Below are positions 53,049-63,234 of a stretch of DNA of 64,000 nt, in pieces. Both the position numbers and the translations under genes were made by a program. The stretch spans positions 62,001-126,000 of the forward strand of contig VGHB01000006.1 in assembly GCA_016868355.1 (NCBI GenBank), given 5' to 3'. Source of the DNA: Betaproteobacteria bacterium. GTDB lineage: Bacteria > Pseudomonadota > Gammaproteobacteria > Burkholderiales > Burkholderiaceae_C. Positions within the stretch are counted from its first letter, which is position 1. Each line of letters opens with the position of its first letter. The notes beneath the pieces are model-generated. The model saw nothing but the letters and a program-made list of their open reading frames with translations, did no database searches and had not been told where the DNA came from.

Positions 53049-53136
53049 GGGCCCACTCTAGGCCGGTAGCCGCAGCCGCACATCGCCCGCTTTCAGGCCT
53101 CCTGACGGGTGATTGCTGAACAGACCACAAACGGGC

Positions 53137-53580
53137 TTAGATGTCTCGAATCAGCTTGCGGAATTCGTCGACATCTTCGAAGCTGCGGTACACCGATGCG
53201 AAGCGCACATACGCTATCTTGTCGATACGCTTGAGCTCGCGCATCACCAGCTCTCCGAGCCGCGAAGAGGCCACTTCACGCTGCGCACTGGCCAGCAATT
53301 GCTCCTGGACGCGTTCCATCGCGTCATCGATTTGCTCCACACTCACCGGCCGCTTGCGCAAGGCCAGTTGCATCGAGGCTCGCAGCTTGTTGGGGATGAA
53401 CTCCACCCGTGCGCCGTCCTTTTTCACCACCACAGGCATGGCAATTTCAGCGCGCTCGTAGGTCGTGAAGCGGCGATCGCAATTCGAGCACTTGCGCCTG
53501 CGGCGTACCGCATCACCCTCCTCGGAATTTCGGGTCTCAACGACCTGCGTGTCACCGTATGTACAAAAGGGGCAGCGCAC
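53137..53580 (-). CDS. nrdR: ribonucleotide reductase transcriptional regulator NrdR
   Basis: Zinc-ribbon and ATP-cone repressor of ribonucleotide reductase genes; 147 residues. The N-terminus [17 protein letters not shown] and [14 protein letters not shown] give the four zinc cysteines; the ATP-cone follows. It lies 11 bases after glyA, a common pairing. Confidence 0.96.
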   Translation of the reverse strand: MRCPFCTYGDTQVVETRNSEEGDAVRRRRKCSNCDRRFTTYERAEIAMPVVVKKDGARVEFIPNKLRASMQLALRKRPVSVEQIDDAMERVQEQLLASAQREVASSRLGELVMRELKRIDKIAYVRFASVYRSFEDVDEFRKLIRDI

Positions 53581-53591
53581 GCTTCAGAGCT

Positions 53592-54842
53592 TCAGCGGTA
53601 GACCGGTAATTCGCGCGTCAGGGCCGAGACCTTGGCGCGAACCGCTTGGATATTGGCCTCGTCATGCGGTCGGTCGAGCACATCGGCAATCAAGTGTGCC
53701 GTCATTCGCGCTTGCTCCTGTTTGAAGCCACGCGTGGTCATGGCGGGGGTGCCCAGGCGAATGCCGCTGGTGACCATGGGCTTTTGCGGATCTTTGGGAA
53801 TGCCGTTCTTGTTGCAGGTCATGTGGGCCCTGCCCAGAATGGCTTCGGCGTCCTTGCCGGTGAGGTTCTTGGGACGAAGGTCCACCAACATCACATGGCT
53901 TTGCGTGCCGCCGCTGACGATGCGCAGGCCGCGCTCGATCAGGGTCTGGGCCAGCACTTGGGCATTGGCCACCACCTGTTGCTGATACTGGCGGAAGGCC
54001 GGCTGCAGCGCCTCGTGGAAGGCCACCGCCTTGCCCGCGATCACATGCATCAGCGGACCGCCCTGGATCCCGGGAAAAATTGCGCTGTTTATCTTCTTGG
54101 TGATGTCTTCGTCGTTGGCCAGGATGATGCCCCCACGGGGGCCGCGCAGACTCTTGTGGGTGGTGCTGGTTACCACATGGGCGTGGGGCACCGGGTTGGG
54201 GTACACCCCCGCGGCGATCAAGCCGGAGTAGTGCGCCATGTCGACCATGAAGTAGGCGCCGATGGCTTTGGCAACGCGGGCAAAACGTTCGAAATCAATA
54301 TGCAGGGAATAGGCTGAGGCGCCCGCGATGATCAGCTTGGGTTTGTGCTCATGTGCCAAGCGTTCCATCGCCTCGTAGTCGATAGCTTCCTGCGCGTCCA
54401 GGCCGTAGCTCACCACCTTGAACCACTTGCCGCTTATGTTCAGCGGCATGCCGTGGGTCAAGTGACCACCTTCGGCCAGGCTCATGCCCATGATGGTGTC
54501 GCCGGGCTGCAGCAGGGCGAAGAATACGGCCTGGTTAGCCTGCGACCCCGAGTTGGCCTGCACATTGGCGAAGTTCGCGCCGTACAACTGCTTGAGGCGG
54601 TCGATGGCCAGTTGCTCCACCACATCCACATGCTCACAGCCACCGTAATAGCGGCGGCCGGGGTAGCCCTCGGCGTACTTGTTTGTCAGCTGCGAACCTT
54701 GCGCCTGCATCACCGCCGGCGAGGCGTAGTTCTCGCTGGCAATCAGCTCGATATGTTCTTCCTGGCGCCGGTTTTCGGCTTGCACCACGGACCACAGATC
54801 AGGGTCAACCAGGGCCAGGGTAGAGGTGTTGCGATCAAACAT
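53592..54842 (-). CDS. glyA: serine hydroxymethyltransferase
   Basis: PLP enzyme that interconverts serine and glycine with tetrahydrofolate; 416 residues. The PLP lysine is in [15 protein letters not shown]; also present are [20 protein letters not shown] and the conserved C-terminal [27 protein letters not shown]. First gene of the glyA-nrdR unit. Confidence 0.97.
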   Translation of the reverse strand: MFDRNTSTLALVDPDLWSVVQAENRRQEEHIELIASENYASPAVMQAQGSQLTNKYAEGYPGRRYYGGCEHVDVVEQLAIDRLKQLYGANFANVQANSGSQANQAVFFALLQPGDTIMGMSLAEGGHLTHGMPLNISGKWFKVVSYGLDAQEAIDYEAMERLAHEHKPKLIIAGASAYSLHIDFERFARVAKAIGAYFMVDMAHYSGLIAAGVYPNPVPHAHVVTSTTHKSLRGPRGGIILANDEDITKKINSAIFPGIQGGPLMHVIAGKAVAFHEALQPAFRQYQQQVVANAQVLAQTLIERGLRIVSGGTQSHVMLVDLRPKNLTGKDAEAILGRAHMTCNKNGIPKDPQKPMVTSGIRLGTPAMTTRGFKQEQARMTAHLIADVLDRPHDEANIQAVRAKVSALTRELPVYR

Positions 54843-54881
54843 GGGGACGATTCTCGTCTGGGTGAAGGGGGCCGTGTGGGT

Positions 54882-54893
54882 GCCTCATGAGGC
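54882..54893. promoter_or_regulatory. perfect palindrome upstream of glyA
   Basis: GCCTCATGAGGC is a 12-base perfect palindrome 40 bases upstream of the glyA start. It may be an operator or a chance palindrome; no known regulator motif was recognised. Confidence 0.25.
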
Positions 54894-55052
54894 CATATGC
54901 TGCCCAGGCGCACGGCTGATTGCCACTGCATATTGCCGGCACCCGCGCTCCACGGTGTTATCACCTCGGCGTAGCCCTGAATTGGACCCGCTTATCGCCA
55001 TTCGCGCGGTGCCGTAGTTTAGCCGGCTGCTGTTGCGCCGCCGCAGATGGCC

Positions 55053-55925
55053 TTAGTGCTCGCTCTTGAGCAGGGCCAACTTCGCAACGGCGGCTGTAGC
55101 GGTTGCTGCAGCGGCAGACGAAACCGTCGGGTGGCTGATGTTATGGGGCACGGCTTTGCCCTGGGCCACTTGCTGTAGGGCGCGGTGCTCAGCCAGCACT
55201 TTTTGGGTGTAGCCATTGTCATCACCCTCGGGGTGGGACACGCCCACGTAGCAGCGCAAGCCTCCCTCTAGCCCGCCGTTGCGCGCCACGCAGTCGCGCA
55301 GCACCTGTACGCCTACGCGCAGGTTACTCACCGGGTCAAAAGCAGCATTGGCCCCGCCGAAGGCTTGGTACTTGTCGTCGTGGATGCGCTTCATCACCTG
55401 CATCAGACCCTGGGCACCCATTGAGCTTTGGGCAAAGGGGTTGAAGGAAGACTCCACGGCCACCACTGCCAGGATCAGGGTGGGTTCGAGTTTGCTGCGG
55501 CCACCCAAGGCCCAAGATTCGTGAACGAGGCGCGAGACGGGCTCCATCGCTACCCGGTAGCGCCGCGACAACCAGGCGGCCACGGCCGCCTGCTCCCGGT
55601 TGAGCCGCTCGGGCTCTAACACTGTGGCACGCTTGCTGGCCTGGGGTTCTGCAAGGGCGCTGAGCAGGCTACCGTCTTGTTCAGCACGCTGTTCCAGGCG
55701 CTCCTGTAACCAACCCAGGGCGAAAGACTCCACACGGTTGCGCACGTCCTCAGTGCCACCCATGAAGATCACACCGGCCACCACGGTCAGACCCAGCAGC
55801 GCCAGGGTGTTGTGGCTAACTTCCAAGAGGCCGTGGCCCACATCGCGCGCGAAAATGCAGACGCCGTCGCGCAGCATCATCAGGCGCGAGGCCATGCGCC
55901 CCAAGGCGCTTTTGGGGATGTTCAT
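55053..55925 (-). CDS. membrane-anchored lytic transglycosylase (SLT domain)
   Basis: Peptidoglycan-cleaving protein of 290 residues. A hydrophobic helix near residues 40-58 (TLALLGLTVVAGVIFMGG) anchors it in the inner membrane. The SLT domain follows: ILAVVAVESSFNPFAQSSMGAQGLMQVM holds the catalytic glutamate (VES) and family motifs, then NLRVGVQVLRDCVARNGGLEGGLRCYVG. Start chosen at Met 55925; an open frame extends to 56003 without homologous sequence. It is divergent from ubiD. Confidence 0.88.
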   Translation of the reverse strand: MNIPKSALGRMASRLMMLRDGVCIFARDVGHGLLEVSHNTLALLGLTVVAGVIFMGGTEDVRNRVESFALGWLQERLEQRAEQDGSLLSALAEPQASKRATVLEPERLNREQAAVAAWLSRRYRVAMEPVSRLVHESWALGGRSKLEPTLILAVVAVESSFNPFAQSSMGAQGLMQVMKRIHDDKYQAFGGANAAFDPVSNLRVGVQVLRDCVARNGGLEGGLRCYVGVSHPEGDDNGYTQKVLAEHRALQQVAQGKAVPHNISHPTVSSAAAATATAAVAKLALLKSEH

Positions 55926-56001
55926 GTTGACTCCCAACCTAGTACTAACCCTTAAGTCTAGCACGCCAGCCGCGCTGGCCCGGGGCGGGTAACCTCTGGC
56001 C

Positions 56002-57582
56002 ATGCACTACCGCGACCTGCGCGATTTCATCGCCCAACTCGAATCCCAAGGGGAACTGCGCCGCATTTCCGCCCCGGTGGACCCCCACCTGGAAATGACC
56101 GCCTTGAGTGACCGCAGCCTCCAAGCGGGGGGGCCTGCCTTGCTGTTCGAGCGGCCGCAGGGTCCTGGGCGTAATTGGACGATCCCAGCCCTGACCAACC
56201 TTTTTGGCACCACGCGAAGGGTGGCGCTGGGCATGGGGGCCAACAATCTGGGCGAATTGCGTGATGTGGGCCGGCTGTTGGCGGCGCTCAAAGAGCCTGA
56301 CCCACCGCGCGCGCTCAAGGATCTGGGCCGTCTGCTGCAAATGGCCAAGGCTGTTTGGGACATGAAGCCCTCCTTGGTGCGCGACGCCCCCTGCCAAGAA
56401 GTGGTGCTGCAGGGGAAGGACATCGATGTCGCCGACCTGCCTGTGCAGTTGTGCTGGCCCGGCGACGTGGCCCCGCTCATCACCTGGGGTCTGGTGATCA
56501 CCCGAGGCCCACAGTCCGTAGCCACACCCCGGCTGCGTCAGAACCTGGGCATCTACCGCCAGCAGGTGATTGGGCGGCGTGAGCTGATCATGCGCTGGCT
56601 GGCTCACCGCGGCGGCGCGCTGGACTTCCGAGACTTCGCACGGGCCAGCCCTGGTCAGCCCTTTCCGATGGCTGTGGCCCTGGGGGCCGACCCGGCCACC
56701 ATATTGGGCGCGGTCACACCAGTGCCCGACACGCTCAGCGAGTACCAGTTCGCGGGCCTGCTGCGGGGCAGCCGCACCTTGGTGGTGGACACCAAGGTGG
56801 GGGAGGGCGTGCTCAAGCTTCAGGTGCCGGCGTCGGCCGAGATCGTGCTGGAGGGCCACATTCCCACTGCACCTGCGGGCTACACCGGTACCAGCGATCG
56901 CGGTGTGCCGTTGAAGTCGGTCGGGGGCTATCTGCATGCCCTGGAGGGGCCCTACGGCGACCATACCGGCTACTACAACGAGCAGGACTGGTTCCCGGTG
57001 TTTCGACTCGAGCGCCTCACCCGCCGACGCGATGCCATCTACCACTCCACTTACACCGGCAAGCCACCCGATGAGCCCGCAGTGCTAGGCGAGGCGCTCA
57101 ACGAGGTCTTCGTGCCCATCCTGCAGCGCCAGTTCCCCGAGATCGTCGACTTTTATCTACCGCCCGAGGGCTGTAGCTACCGCCTGGCCGTCATCAGCAT
57201 CCGCAAGTCCTACCCGGGCCATGCCAAGCGGCTGATGTTTGGACTTTGGAGCTTCTTGCGCCAATTCATGTACACGAAGTTCATCATCGTGGTCGACGAG
57301 GACGTGGACATTCGCAACTGGAAGGAAGTGGTTTGGGCCCTGACCACGCGCATGGACCCGGTGCGCGACACCACCCTGGTGGACCACACCCCCATCGACT
57401 ACCTCGATTTCGCATCCCCTATCAGTGGCCTGGGCGGCAAGATGGGGCTGGACGCCACCAACAAGTGGCCCGGGGAAACCACCCGCGAGTGGGGCCGTAC
57501 CATCCACATGCAGCCCGAGGTCACCGCGCGGGTGGACCGCTTGTGGGCGGACCTGGGCTTGGGTCAAGGCGCTTCAACATGA
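56002..57582 (+). CDS. ubiD: UbiD-family prenyl-FMN decarboxylase
   Basis: Decarboxylase of the UbiD family, 526 residues, probably 4-hydroxy-3-polyprenylbenzoate decarboxylase of ubiquinone synthesis. Typical text is [19 protein letters not shown] and EIVLEGHIP followed by [21 protein letters not shown] lies close to the C-terminus. It needs prenylated FMN made by UbiX, not encoded here. It overlaps msrA by four bases (ATGA). Aromatic-acid (de)carboxylation is the alternative role. Confidence 0.93.
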   Translation: MHYRDLRDFIAQLESQGELRRISAPVDPHLEMTALSDRSLQAGGPALLFERPQGPGRNWTIPALTNLFGTTRRVALGMGANNLGELRDVGRLLAALKEPDPPRALKDLGRLLQMAKAVWDMKPSLVRDAPCQEVVLQGKDIDVADLPVQLCWPGDVAPLITWGLVITRGPQSVATPRLRQNLGIYRQQVIGRRELIMRWLAHRGGALDFRDFARASPGQPFPMAVALGADPATILGAVTPVPDTLSEYQFAGLLRGSRTLVVDTKVGEGVLKLQVPASAEIVLEGHIPTAPAGYTGTSDRGVPLKSVGGYLHALEGPYGDHTGYYNEQDWFPVFRLERLTRRRDAIYHSTYTGKPPDEPAVLGEALNEVFVPILQRQFPEIVDFYLPPEGCSYRLAVISIRKSYPGHAKRLMFGLWSFLRQFMYTKFIIVVDEDVDIRNWKEVVWALTTRMDPVRDTTLVDHTPIDYLDFASPISGLGGKMGLDATNKWPGETTREWGRTIHMQPEVTARVDRLWADLGLGQGAST

Positions 57583-58109
57583 AACAACTCATCATTCTGG
57601 GCGGCGGCTGCTTCTGGTGCACCGAAGCCGTGTTCGAGCAGGTACAAGGCGTGCAGGCTGTGGAGTCGGGCTACTGCAACGGCCACTTCCCCGATCCCAG
57701 CTACGAGCAGGTGTGCACTGGGCAAACCGGTCATGTGGAAGTGGTGCAGGTGACCTTCGATGACGAGCTGATTCCATTGCGGGACATCCTGGCCATCTTC
57801 TTTGCCACCCACGACCCCACCACGCCGAATCGACAAGGGCACGATGTGGGCCCGCAGTACCGCTCGGGTATCTACCTCAGCGAGCCTTCGCAGGAAGCCA
57901 CAGCCCGAGCCGTCTTACAAGAGGCGCAACAGGCTCATAGTGGCCGTGTGGTCACCGAGCTGATGCCGGTGAGCGACTACAGCCGTGCCGAGGAGTACCA
58001 CCAGCGTTACTACGCGCGACACCCGCACCAGGGCTACTGCGCCGCCGTCATTGCGCCCAAGGTGGACAAGTTCCGGCGGGTGTTCGCCGCGCGGCTCAAG
58101 CCGGCGTAA
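57579..58109 (+). CDS. msrA: peptide methionine sulfoxide reductase MsrA
   Basis: Repairs S-methionine sulfoxide in proteins; 176 residues. The catalytic cysteine is in [12 protein letters not shown]; the C-terminal part has [18 protein letters not shown] with a resolving-type cysteine. ATG 57579 overlaps the ubiD stop. Convergent with pdxH. Confidence 0.94.
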   Translation: MKQLIILGGGCFWCTEAVFEQVQGVQAVESGYCNGHFPDPSYEQVCTGQTGHVEVVQVTFDDELIPLRDILAIFFATHDPTTPNRQGHDVGPQYRSGIYLSEPSQEATARAVLQEAQQAHSGRVVTELMPVSDYSRAEEYHQRYYARHPHQGYCAAVIAPKVDKFRRVFAARLKPA

Positions 58110-58161
58110 GCGCTGGCGCCAGGCCGAAGACGGCCCAGTAGCAGGAGGGTTAGGGTCGGCA

Positions 58162-58797
58162 TCAGGGCGCCAGGCGCTCGCGCAGCCAGGTGCCCTCGGC
58201 CGTCACGCGATAACGCAGCCGGTCGTGCAGACGGCTCTGTCGACCTTGCCAAAACTCCCATTGGTCTGGGACCAGCCGGAACCCACCCCAATGCGGCGGC
58301 CGCGGCGGATTCAGCAGGAATTGAGCGCTGTAGCGTGCGGCGTTGGCCACCAACACGCCGCGCCCGCCGATCACCTGGCTCTGCGGAGAAGCCCAAGCCC
58401 CAATGCGCGAATCTAGTGGGCGGCTGGCGAAGTAGGCATCAGACTCGGCGTCACTGACTTTAGAGACGCGGCCTTCGATGCGCACCACCCGCTCGAGTTC
58501 CACCCAATGGAACTGCAGCGCTGCGCAGGGGTTGCGGGTTAGTTCTTTGCCCTTGCGGCTGTCGTAGTTGGTGTACCAGACGATGCCGCGCTCGTCACAG
58601 CCCTTGATGAGTACCACCCGTGTGGAAGGGCGGCCCTCGTCCCCTACGGTGGCCAAGGTCATCGCATTGGGTTCGGGCAACTCGGCCTTCAAAGCCTCTT
58701 GCAACCACCGTTCAAACTGCCCCAGGGGACTCGGGTCGGAGGCGGCCTCATCGAGCGCCGCTCGTTCATACGACTTACGCAGGTCTTGAAGGTTCAT
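58162..58797 (-). CDS. pdxH: pyridoxamine 5'-phosphate oxidase
   Basis: FMN-dependent enzyme making pyridoxal 5'-phosphate; 211 residues. Family text: [51 protein letters not shown] and the C-terminal [21 protein letters not shown]. Start at Met 58797; the open frame to 58983 is not homologous and overlaps the divergent gene. Confidence 0.96.
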   Translation of the reverse strand: MNLQDLRKSYERAALDEAASDPSPLGQFERWLQEALKAELPEPNAMTLATVGDEGRPSTRVVLIKGCDERGIVWYTNYDSRKGKELTRNPCAALQFHWVELERVVRIEGRVSKVSDAESDAYFASRPLDSRIGAWASPQSQVIGGRGVLVANAARYSAQFLLNPPRPPHWGGFRLVPDQWEFWQGRQSRLHDRLRYRVTAEGTWLRERLAP

Positions 58798-58984
58798 GAA
58801 CAGCAGGATACGGCAAGTGCCGGCGCGGTGAGATGGAGCGACGCGCTGCGCATCGGGCCTGGGGTTTTTCCGGGGCTGCCCGGGCGGGTTGGGGTTCCTC
58901 ATTAGGTAGACCTCCGCTTGTAAGCCGGACCAACGCAGACGATTCTTAAACCACGCAGGCCAGCACGTGACGAGCTGTTCCACG

Positions 58985-59596
58985 ATGGAAGCACTTCAAC
59001 CCACCCTGATCGTGCTCGGTGCCGGCCGTGGCAGCCGATTCCATGGCCTCGGCCATAAGCTCGAGCAACGCGTCGGCGCCGAGACCGTGTTTGCGCTCAC
59101 CTTGGGGCATGCCCTGGCCACTGGTCTGCCACTCAAGGTGGTAACCACTGAGCCGCTGCTTCCTTTGGTGTTGCCGCTGGTGGCTCGACGCGACGTGTTG
59201 GTTCTGCCCGATCCACAAACCGACCCGCGCTTGGGTATGGGCTACTCGATCGCCAGCGGTGTTCGGGCCTCGCTCGATTCAGCCGGCTGGCTGCTGTTGC
59301 CGGCAGACATGCCCTTGATCGATGCCCCCACGATCCTGCGCGTGGCGCAGGAATTGCCACGGCACACCGTGGTCTATGCCCAGCACCGGGGGCAGCGCGG
59401 TCATCCGGTGGGCTTCTCCGCGGAGCTGGCTTCCGAGTTGATGCGGCTGACAGGGGACGAGGGCGCTCGGCGCTTGGTGGCGCGTTACCCGGGTCATGCG
59501 CTGGATGTCGACGATGCGGGCGTGATCCAGGACTTCGACACCGAGGCAGACTTCCGCCGCCTGGATAACCGGGCATTGGCTTCCGGCGCAGCCTGA
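58985..59596 (+). CDS. MobA/MocA-like nucleotidyltransferase
   Basis: NTP-transferase fold protein of 203 residues, similar to MocA/YgfJ-type molybdenum cofactor cytidylyltransferases. The nucleotide-binding loop reads [19 protein letters not shown], and [14 protein letters not shown] carries the metal aspartate. It could add CMP to the molybdopterin of a xanthine oxidase-type enzyme; none is in the window. Start at ATG 58985 or 58967. It is divergent from pdxH and upstream of edd. Confidence 0.75.
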   Translation: MEALQPTLIVLGAGRGSRFHGLGHKLEQRVGAETVFALTLGHALATGLPLKVVTTEPLLPLVLPLVARRDVLVLPDPQTDPRLGMGYSIASGVRASLDSAGWLLLPADMPLIDAPTILRVAQELPRHTVVYAQHRGQRGHPVGFSAELASELMRLTGDEGARRLVARYPGHALDVDDAGVIQDFDTEADFRRLDNRALASGAA

Positions 59597-59615
59597 GGGC
59601 AAGGCGTGGCGAAGA

Positions 59616-59630
59616 TGTAACCAAGTTACA
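59616..59630. promoter_or_regulatory. HexR-like inverted repeat upstream of edd
   Basis: TGTAACCAAGTTACA is a perfect inverted repeat; with flanking bases the arms are GATGTAAC/GTTACATC (59614-59632). It resembles the HexR operator type (TGTAAT...ATTACA) known from proteobacterial Entner-Doudoroff genes. The repeat unit TACATCATAA recurs at 59627-59636 and 59650-59659. It lies 55-69 bases upstream of the edd start. A HexR gene is not in the window. Confidence 0.55.
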
Positions 59631-59684
59631 TCATAATTTGGCTGATCGCTACATCATAAGGGCCCCAGCCTGGCCCACCGGTCC

Positions 59685-61550
59685 ATGAGCGCTGCGCAAA
59701 CGCCCCCGGCTGACGTCGAGTTGCATCCCACGGTGCGGGAGGTCACCCAGCGCATTGCGCAGCGCAGTGCGTACTCCAGGCAGGCTTATCTGGAACTGTG
59801 TGACCGCATGGCCAAGCGGCAGCGGGGGGCAGATCGCATGGGCTGTGCCAATGTGGCACACGCTTTTGCCGCTATGCCGGCGACCGACAAGCTTCGGGTG
59901 GTGGCACAGAAGGCGCCACACCTAGCGGTGGTCACCGCTTACAACGAAATGTTGTCGGCGCATCAACCTTATGAAGGCTACCCTCGATTGCTCCGGGAGG
60001 CGGCCCGCGCCTTGGGGGCCACCTTGCAGGTGGCCGGCGGTGTGCCGGCGATGTGCGACGGGGTCACCCAGGGTGAGCCCGGCATGGAGCTCAGTCTGTT
60101 TTCACGAGACACGATTGCGCGTGCCGCAGCGGTGGCCCTGAGCCACGATGTGTTTGACGGCATGCTGCTGCTGGGTGTGTGCGACAAGATCGTGCCAGGG
60201 CTGTTGATTGGAGCCTTGCACTTTGGTCATCTCCCGGCCGTCTTTGTGCCGGCAGGGCCCATGAGCTCCGGCCTGAGCAACCAAGACAAGGCCCGGGTGC
60301 GCGAGCAGGCTGCGCAGGGTCTGGTGGGCCGAGACGACTTGTTCAAGGCTGAATCGGCGGCCTACCATGGGCCTGGTACCTGCACCTTTTATGGCACGGC
60401 CAACAGCAACCAGATGCTGCTAGAAGCCATGGGCTTGCATGTGCCTGGTTCTGCCTTTGTTCATCCCCATGACGGCCTGCGCGCGGCCTTGACCGAGGCG
60501 GCTGTCGGCACGTTGTTGCAGGCGCGTGCCGGCCAACCCGGGCATGCCCCCATTGGGCGGTTGGTGGATGAGCGCAGCATCGTCAATGCCATGGTGGCCT
60601 TGATGGCCACCGGGGGGTCGACCAATCACCTCATCCACTGGGTGGCAGTGGCGCGCGCGGCGGGTATCCACATCAACTGGAGCGACTTTGACGAACTCTC
60701 CTCAGTGGTGCCGCTGTTGGCGCGGGTCTACCCAAACGGAGCGGCAGACGTGAACCAATTTCAGGGCGCCGGTGGACCGGCCTATGTGATTCGCGAACTG
60801 CTGCACGCGGGCTTGATGCACGGCGACGTGCTCACCGTGGCTCCCCAGGGCTTGAAGGCCTATACCCGGCTGCCGAGCTACCAAGACCAAGCGCTGGGGT
60901 GGCAGGAACTGCCTGCGGCGGCCGGTCAGCCCAGCCCCGCTCCTTCGGTCTTGCGGCCGGTCAATGATCCTCATGCCCCTACCGGAGGCTTGCGTTTGCT
61001 GCAAGGGCGCCTGGGCCGTGCGGTGATCAAGGTTTCAGCGGTGCCTGAAGACCGCCAGGTGGTGCAAGCGCCGGCGATCGTCTTTGACAGCCAGGAAGCG
61101 TTGCAGCAGGCCTTCAAGGCCGGAGCGCTGGAGCGGGACTTTGTGGCGGTTGTCCGCTTTCAAGGCCCCCGGGCCAACGGAATGCCCGAGTTGCACAAGT
61201 TGACACCCGTGTTGTCGGTGTTGCAGGGCAAAGGCCACCGCGTGGCCTTGGTGACCGACGGGCGTATGAGTGGCGCCTCGGGCAAGGTGCCAGCAGCCAT
61301 CCATGTCTGTCCCGAGGCGGCTGATGGCGGACCCTTGGCCAAGGTGCGCTCGGGCGACCTGATTCGCCTCGATGCGGTACAGGGCACCTTAGAGGTGCTG
61401 CTCGATGAGGCCACGTGGCAGTCGCGCCAAGCCGAGCCTGTAATGCCTTCGTTGCACAAAGCAAATGGCCAGGGCATGGGCCGAGAACTGTTTGCAGGCC
61501 TGAGGCGCTTGGTCAGCTCCGCTGAAGAGGGCGCGGTCACCGGTTGGTAA
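59685..61550 (+). CDS. edd: 6-phosphogluconate dehydratase
   Basis: First committed Entner-Doudoroff enzyme, converting 6-phosphogluconate to KDPG; 621 residues with a [4Fe-4S] cluster. Visible motifs include [56 protein letters not shown] and [21 protein letters not shown] near the C-terminus. It is followed by eda on the same strand, 56 bases on. Confidence 0.96.
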   Translation: MSAAQTPPADVELHPTVREVTQRIAQRSAYSRQAYLELCDRMAKRQRGADRMGCANVAHAFAAMPATDKLRVVAQKAPHLAVVTAYNEMLSAHQPYEGYPRLLREAARALGATLQVAGGVPAMCDGVTQGEPGMELSLFSRDTIARAAAVALSHDVFDGMLLLGVCDKIVPGLLIGALHFGHLPAVFVPAGPMSSGLSNQDKARVREQAAQGLVGRDDLFKAESAAYHGPGTCTFYGTANSNQMLLEAMGLHVPGSAFVHPHDGLRAALTEAAVGTLLQARAGQPGHAPIGRLVDERSIVNAMVALMATGGSTNHLIHWVAVARAAGIHINWSDFDELSSVVPLLARVYPNGAADVNQFQGAGGPAYVIRELLHAGLMHGDVLTVAPQGLKAYTRLPSYQDQALGWQELPAAAGQPSPAPSVLRPVNDPHAPTGGLRLLQGRLGRAVIKVSAVPEDRQVVQAPAIVFDSQEALQQAFKAGALERDFVAVVRFQGPRANGMPELHKLTPVLSVLQGKGHRVALVTDGRMSGASGKVPAAIHVCPEAADGGPLAKVRSGDLIRLDAVQGTLEVLLDEATWQSRQAEPVMPSLHKANGQGMGRELFAGLRRLVSSAEEGAVTGW

Positions 61551-61606
61551 GCGACATCTTTGGTCAAACGGTATCCGCCCGTACTTCCCTTTTTGGTCTT
61601 CATGCT

Positions 61607-62251
61607 GTGAACAACCCCAGTCCCTTGAACACCCTAGAACTGGCTTCCTACGGCCCGGTGATCCCCGTCATCGTCATCCACCAACTCTCGCACGCCGTGC
61701 CCATGGCTCGGGCCCTGGTGGCCGGCGGCATCCGGGTGTTGGAGGTGACCCTGCGCACACCGGTGGCCTTGTCTGCAATGCGGGCCATAGCCGCTGAAGT
61801 GCCCGAGGCCATTGTCGGAGCGGGTACGTTGCGCAGCGCGGCTGATGTACAGGCTGCACAGCGGGTGGGGTGTCGGTTCGGGGTCAGCCCCGGCTACACC
61901 GCCGATTTGGGCCGTGCCTGTCTCGACCACGGCTTGCCCTTGTTGCCGGGAGTGGCCACCGCCAGTGAGGTGATGACCGCATCTGACCAGGGCCTGCGGT
62001 TCTTGAAGTTCTTCCCGGCCACGGGGGCCGGCGGCGTGCCCCTGCTCAAGGCTTTGGCAGGTCCGTTTCCAGACATGGCCTTTTGCCCAACCGGGGGAAT
62101 CACACCGGCAAATGCTGCTGACTTCTTAGCACTGCCGCAGGTCAAGGTGGTGGGCGGCTCCTGGCTCACCCCGGCAGCGTTGATGGAGGCCGGTGATTGG
62201 GGTGGTATCACCGGCTTGGCGCGGGCTGCTTCAGCCTTGGGCCGAGCTTGA
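61607..62251 (+). CDS. eda: 2-dehydro-3-deoxy-phosphogluconate aldolase
   Basis: Splits KDPG into pyruvate and glyceraldehyde-3-phosphate; 214 residues. The Schiff-base lysine is in GLRFLKFFPATGAGG and the acid-base glutamate region in EVPEAIVGAGTLRS; FCPTGGITPANAADFL binds phosphate. The start is a GTG at 61607. The 3' end overlaps the convergent metallo-hydrolase gene by 21 bases. Confidence 0.95.
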   Translation: MNNPSPLNTLELASYGPVIPVIVIHQLSHAVPMARALVAGGIRVLEVTLRTPVALSAMRAIAAEVPEAIVGAGTLRSAADVQAAQRVGCRFGVSPGYTADLGRACLDHGLPLLPGVATASEVMTASDQGLRFLKFFPATGAGGVPLLKALAGPFPDMAFCPTGGITPANAADFLALPQVKVVGGSWLTPAALMEAGDWGGITGLARAASALGRA

Positions 62252-63220
62252 GACTTGCTTGTCGATCCAAATCGCCAGTCCCTGAGCGTTGAGCTCAACA
62301 TCGAGGGAAAGCCAATCGTCGGCGATTCCCCCCCGGATCAAGGCCTCATCCACTCCGTGCTGCTGCAGGTCTTGCAGCAGGCATTCGCGCAGCGCGGCCT
62401 TGTAGGACTGGTGGCGTTGGCCTACAGGTTCTTGGGCATGCTGCTGGCCGATGGCCACCATTTCGTCGATCAAGCGCAGCAGACGCCGTGCATGCACACG
62501 CGGCTGTTCAACTCGGCTGTAATGTGTGAGGTACATGCACTGCGGGTCTGATTCGATCAGTCGGGCGATGGACTGTTTGAGCGCGTTTGGCTCGAACTGG
62601 ACTGGCGTGGTGGTTGGCATTACCCATGCCCCGCAAGGCGTATCAAACACGCGGTAGCTCAAACCAAAGGTGTCGCCGGTGAACCAGCCGCGGGTGCCCG
62701 CGTCCCACAGGCAGTGGTGGTGGCGCGCATGGCCAGGCGTGTCAATGAAGCGCAGGTGGCGGCCGTGCCAGTCCATGACCAACTCATCGTGCGTGGCCTG
62801 CACCCGTTCGGCCGGGACCGGCACCAAGCGCCCGTAGGAGCGTTCCATTTCTTCTGCGCCGTATACAGCGGTGGCACCCGTGTATAGCGCTGTGGGGTCC
62901 ACCATATGCCGCGCACCGCGCTCATGCACCAGCGCAGTGGCGTGGGGAAGCTCGGCCATCAATAGGCCCACACCGCCGGCATGGTCGAGGTGTACGTGCG
63001 TGGGAATCACATGATCGACCGCCTGGCGTTCCAAGCCCAGGGCCTGCAGCGCCTGGAGTAAGCGCGGCACGCTGTGGTTGGTGCCGGTGTCCACAAAGGC
63101 CGCGTGGCCGTGCTGAACGATCAGGTAGGCGGCATCAAAGCGCGGACGGTGGAAACCCGTGTCGATGGCGTAGACGCCACCACCCAGAGGTTCGATGAAC
63201 GAGGGAAGCTGGGAGTCCAT
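62231..63220 (-). CDS. metallo-beta-lactamase-fold hydrolase
   Basis: MBL-fold hydrolase of 329 residues with the metal motif THVHLDHAGG near residue 75 and FIDTPGHARHHHCLWD plus GWFTGDTFG further on. Glyoxalase II, lactonase and similar functions share this pattern; the substrate is unknown. Start chosen at Met 63220, just before SQLPSFIEPLGGGVYAIDTGF. Confidence 0.85.
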   Translation of the reverse strand: MDSQLPSFIEPLGGGVYAIDTGFHRPRFDAAYLIVQHGHAAFVDTGTNHSVPRLLQALQALGLERQAVDHVIPTHVHLDHAGGVGLLMAELPHATALVHERGARHMVDPTALYTGATAVYGAEEMERSYGRLVPVPAERVQATHDELVMDWHGRHLRFIDTPGHARHHHCLWDAGTRGWFTGDTFGLSYRVFDTPCGAWVMPTTTPVQFEPNALKQSIARLIESDPQCMYLTHYSRVEQPRVHARRLLRLIDEMVAIGQQHAQEPVGQRHQSYKAALRECLLQDLQQHGVDEALIRGGIADDWLSLDVELNAQGLAIWIDKQVSSSAQG

Positions 63221-63234
63221 GCGTGTAGGCCGGC

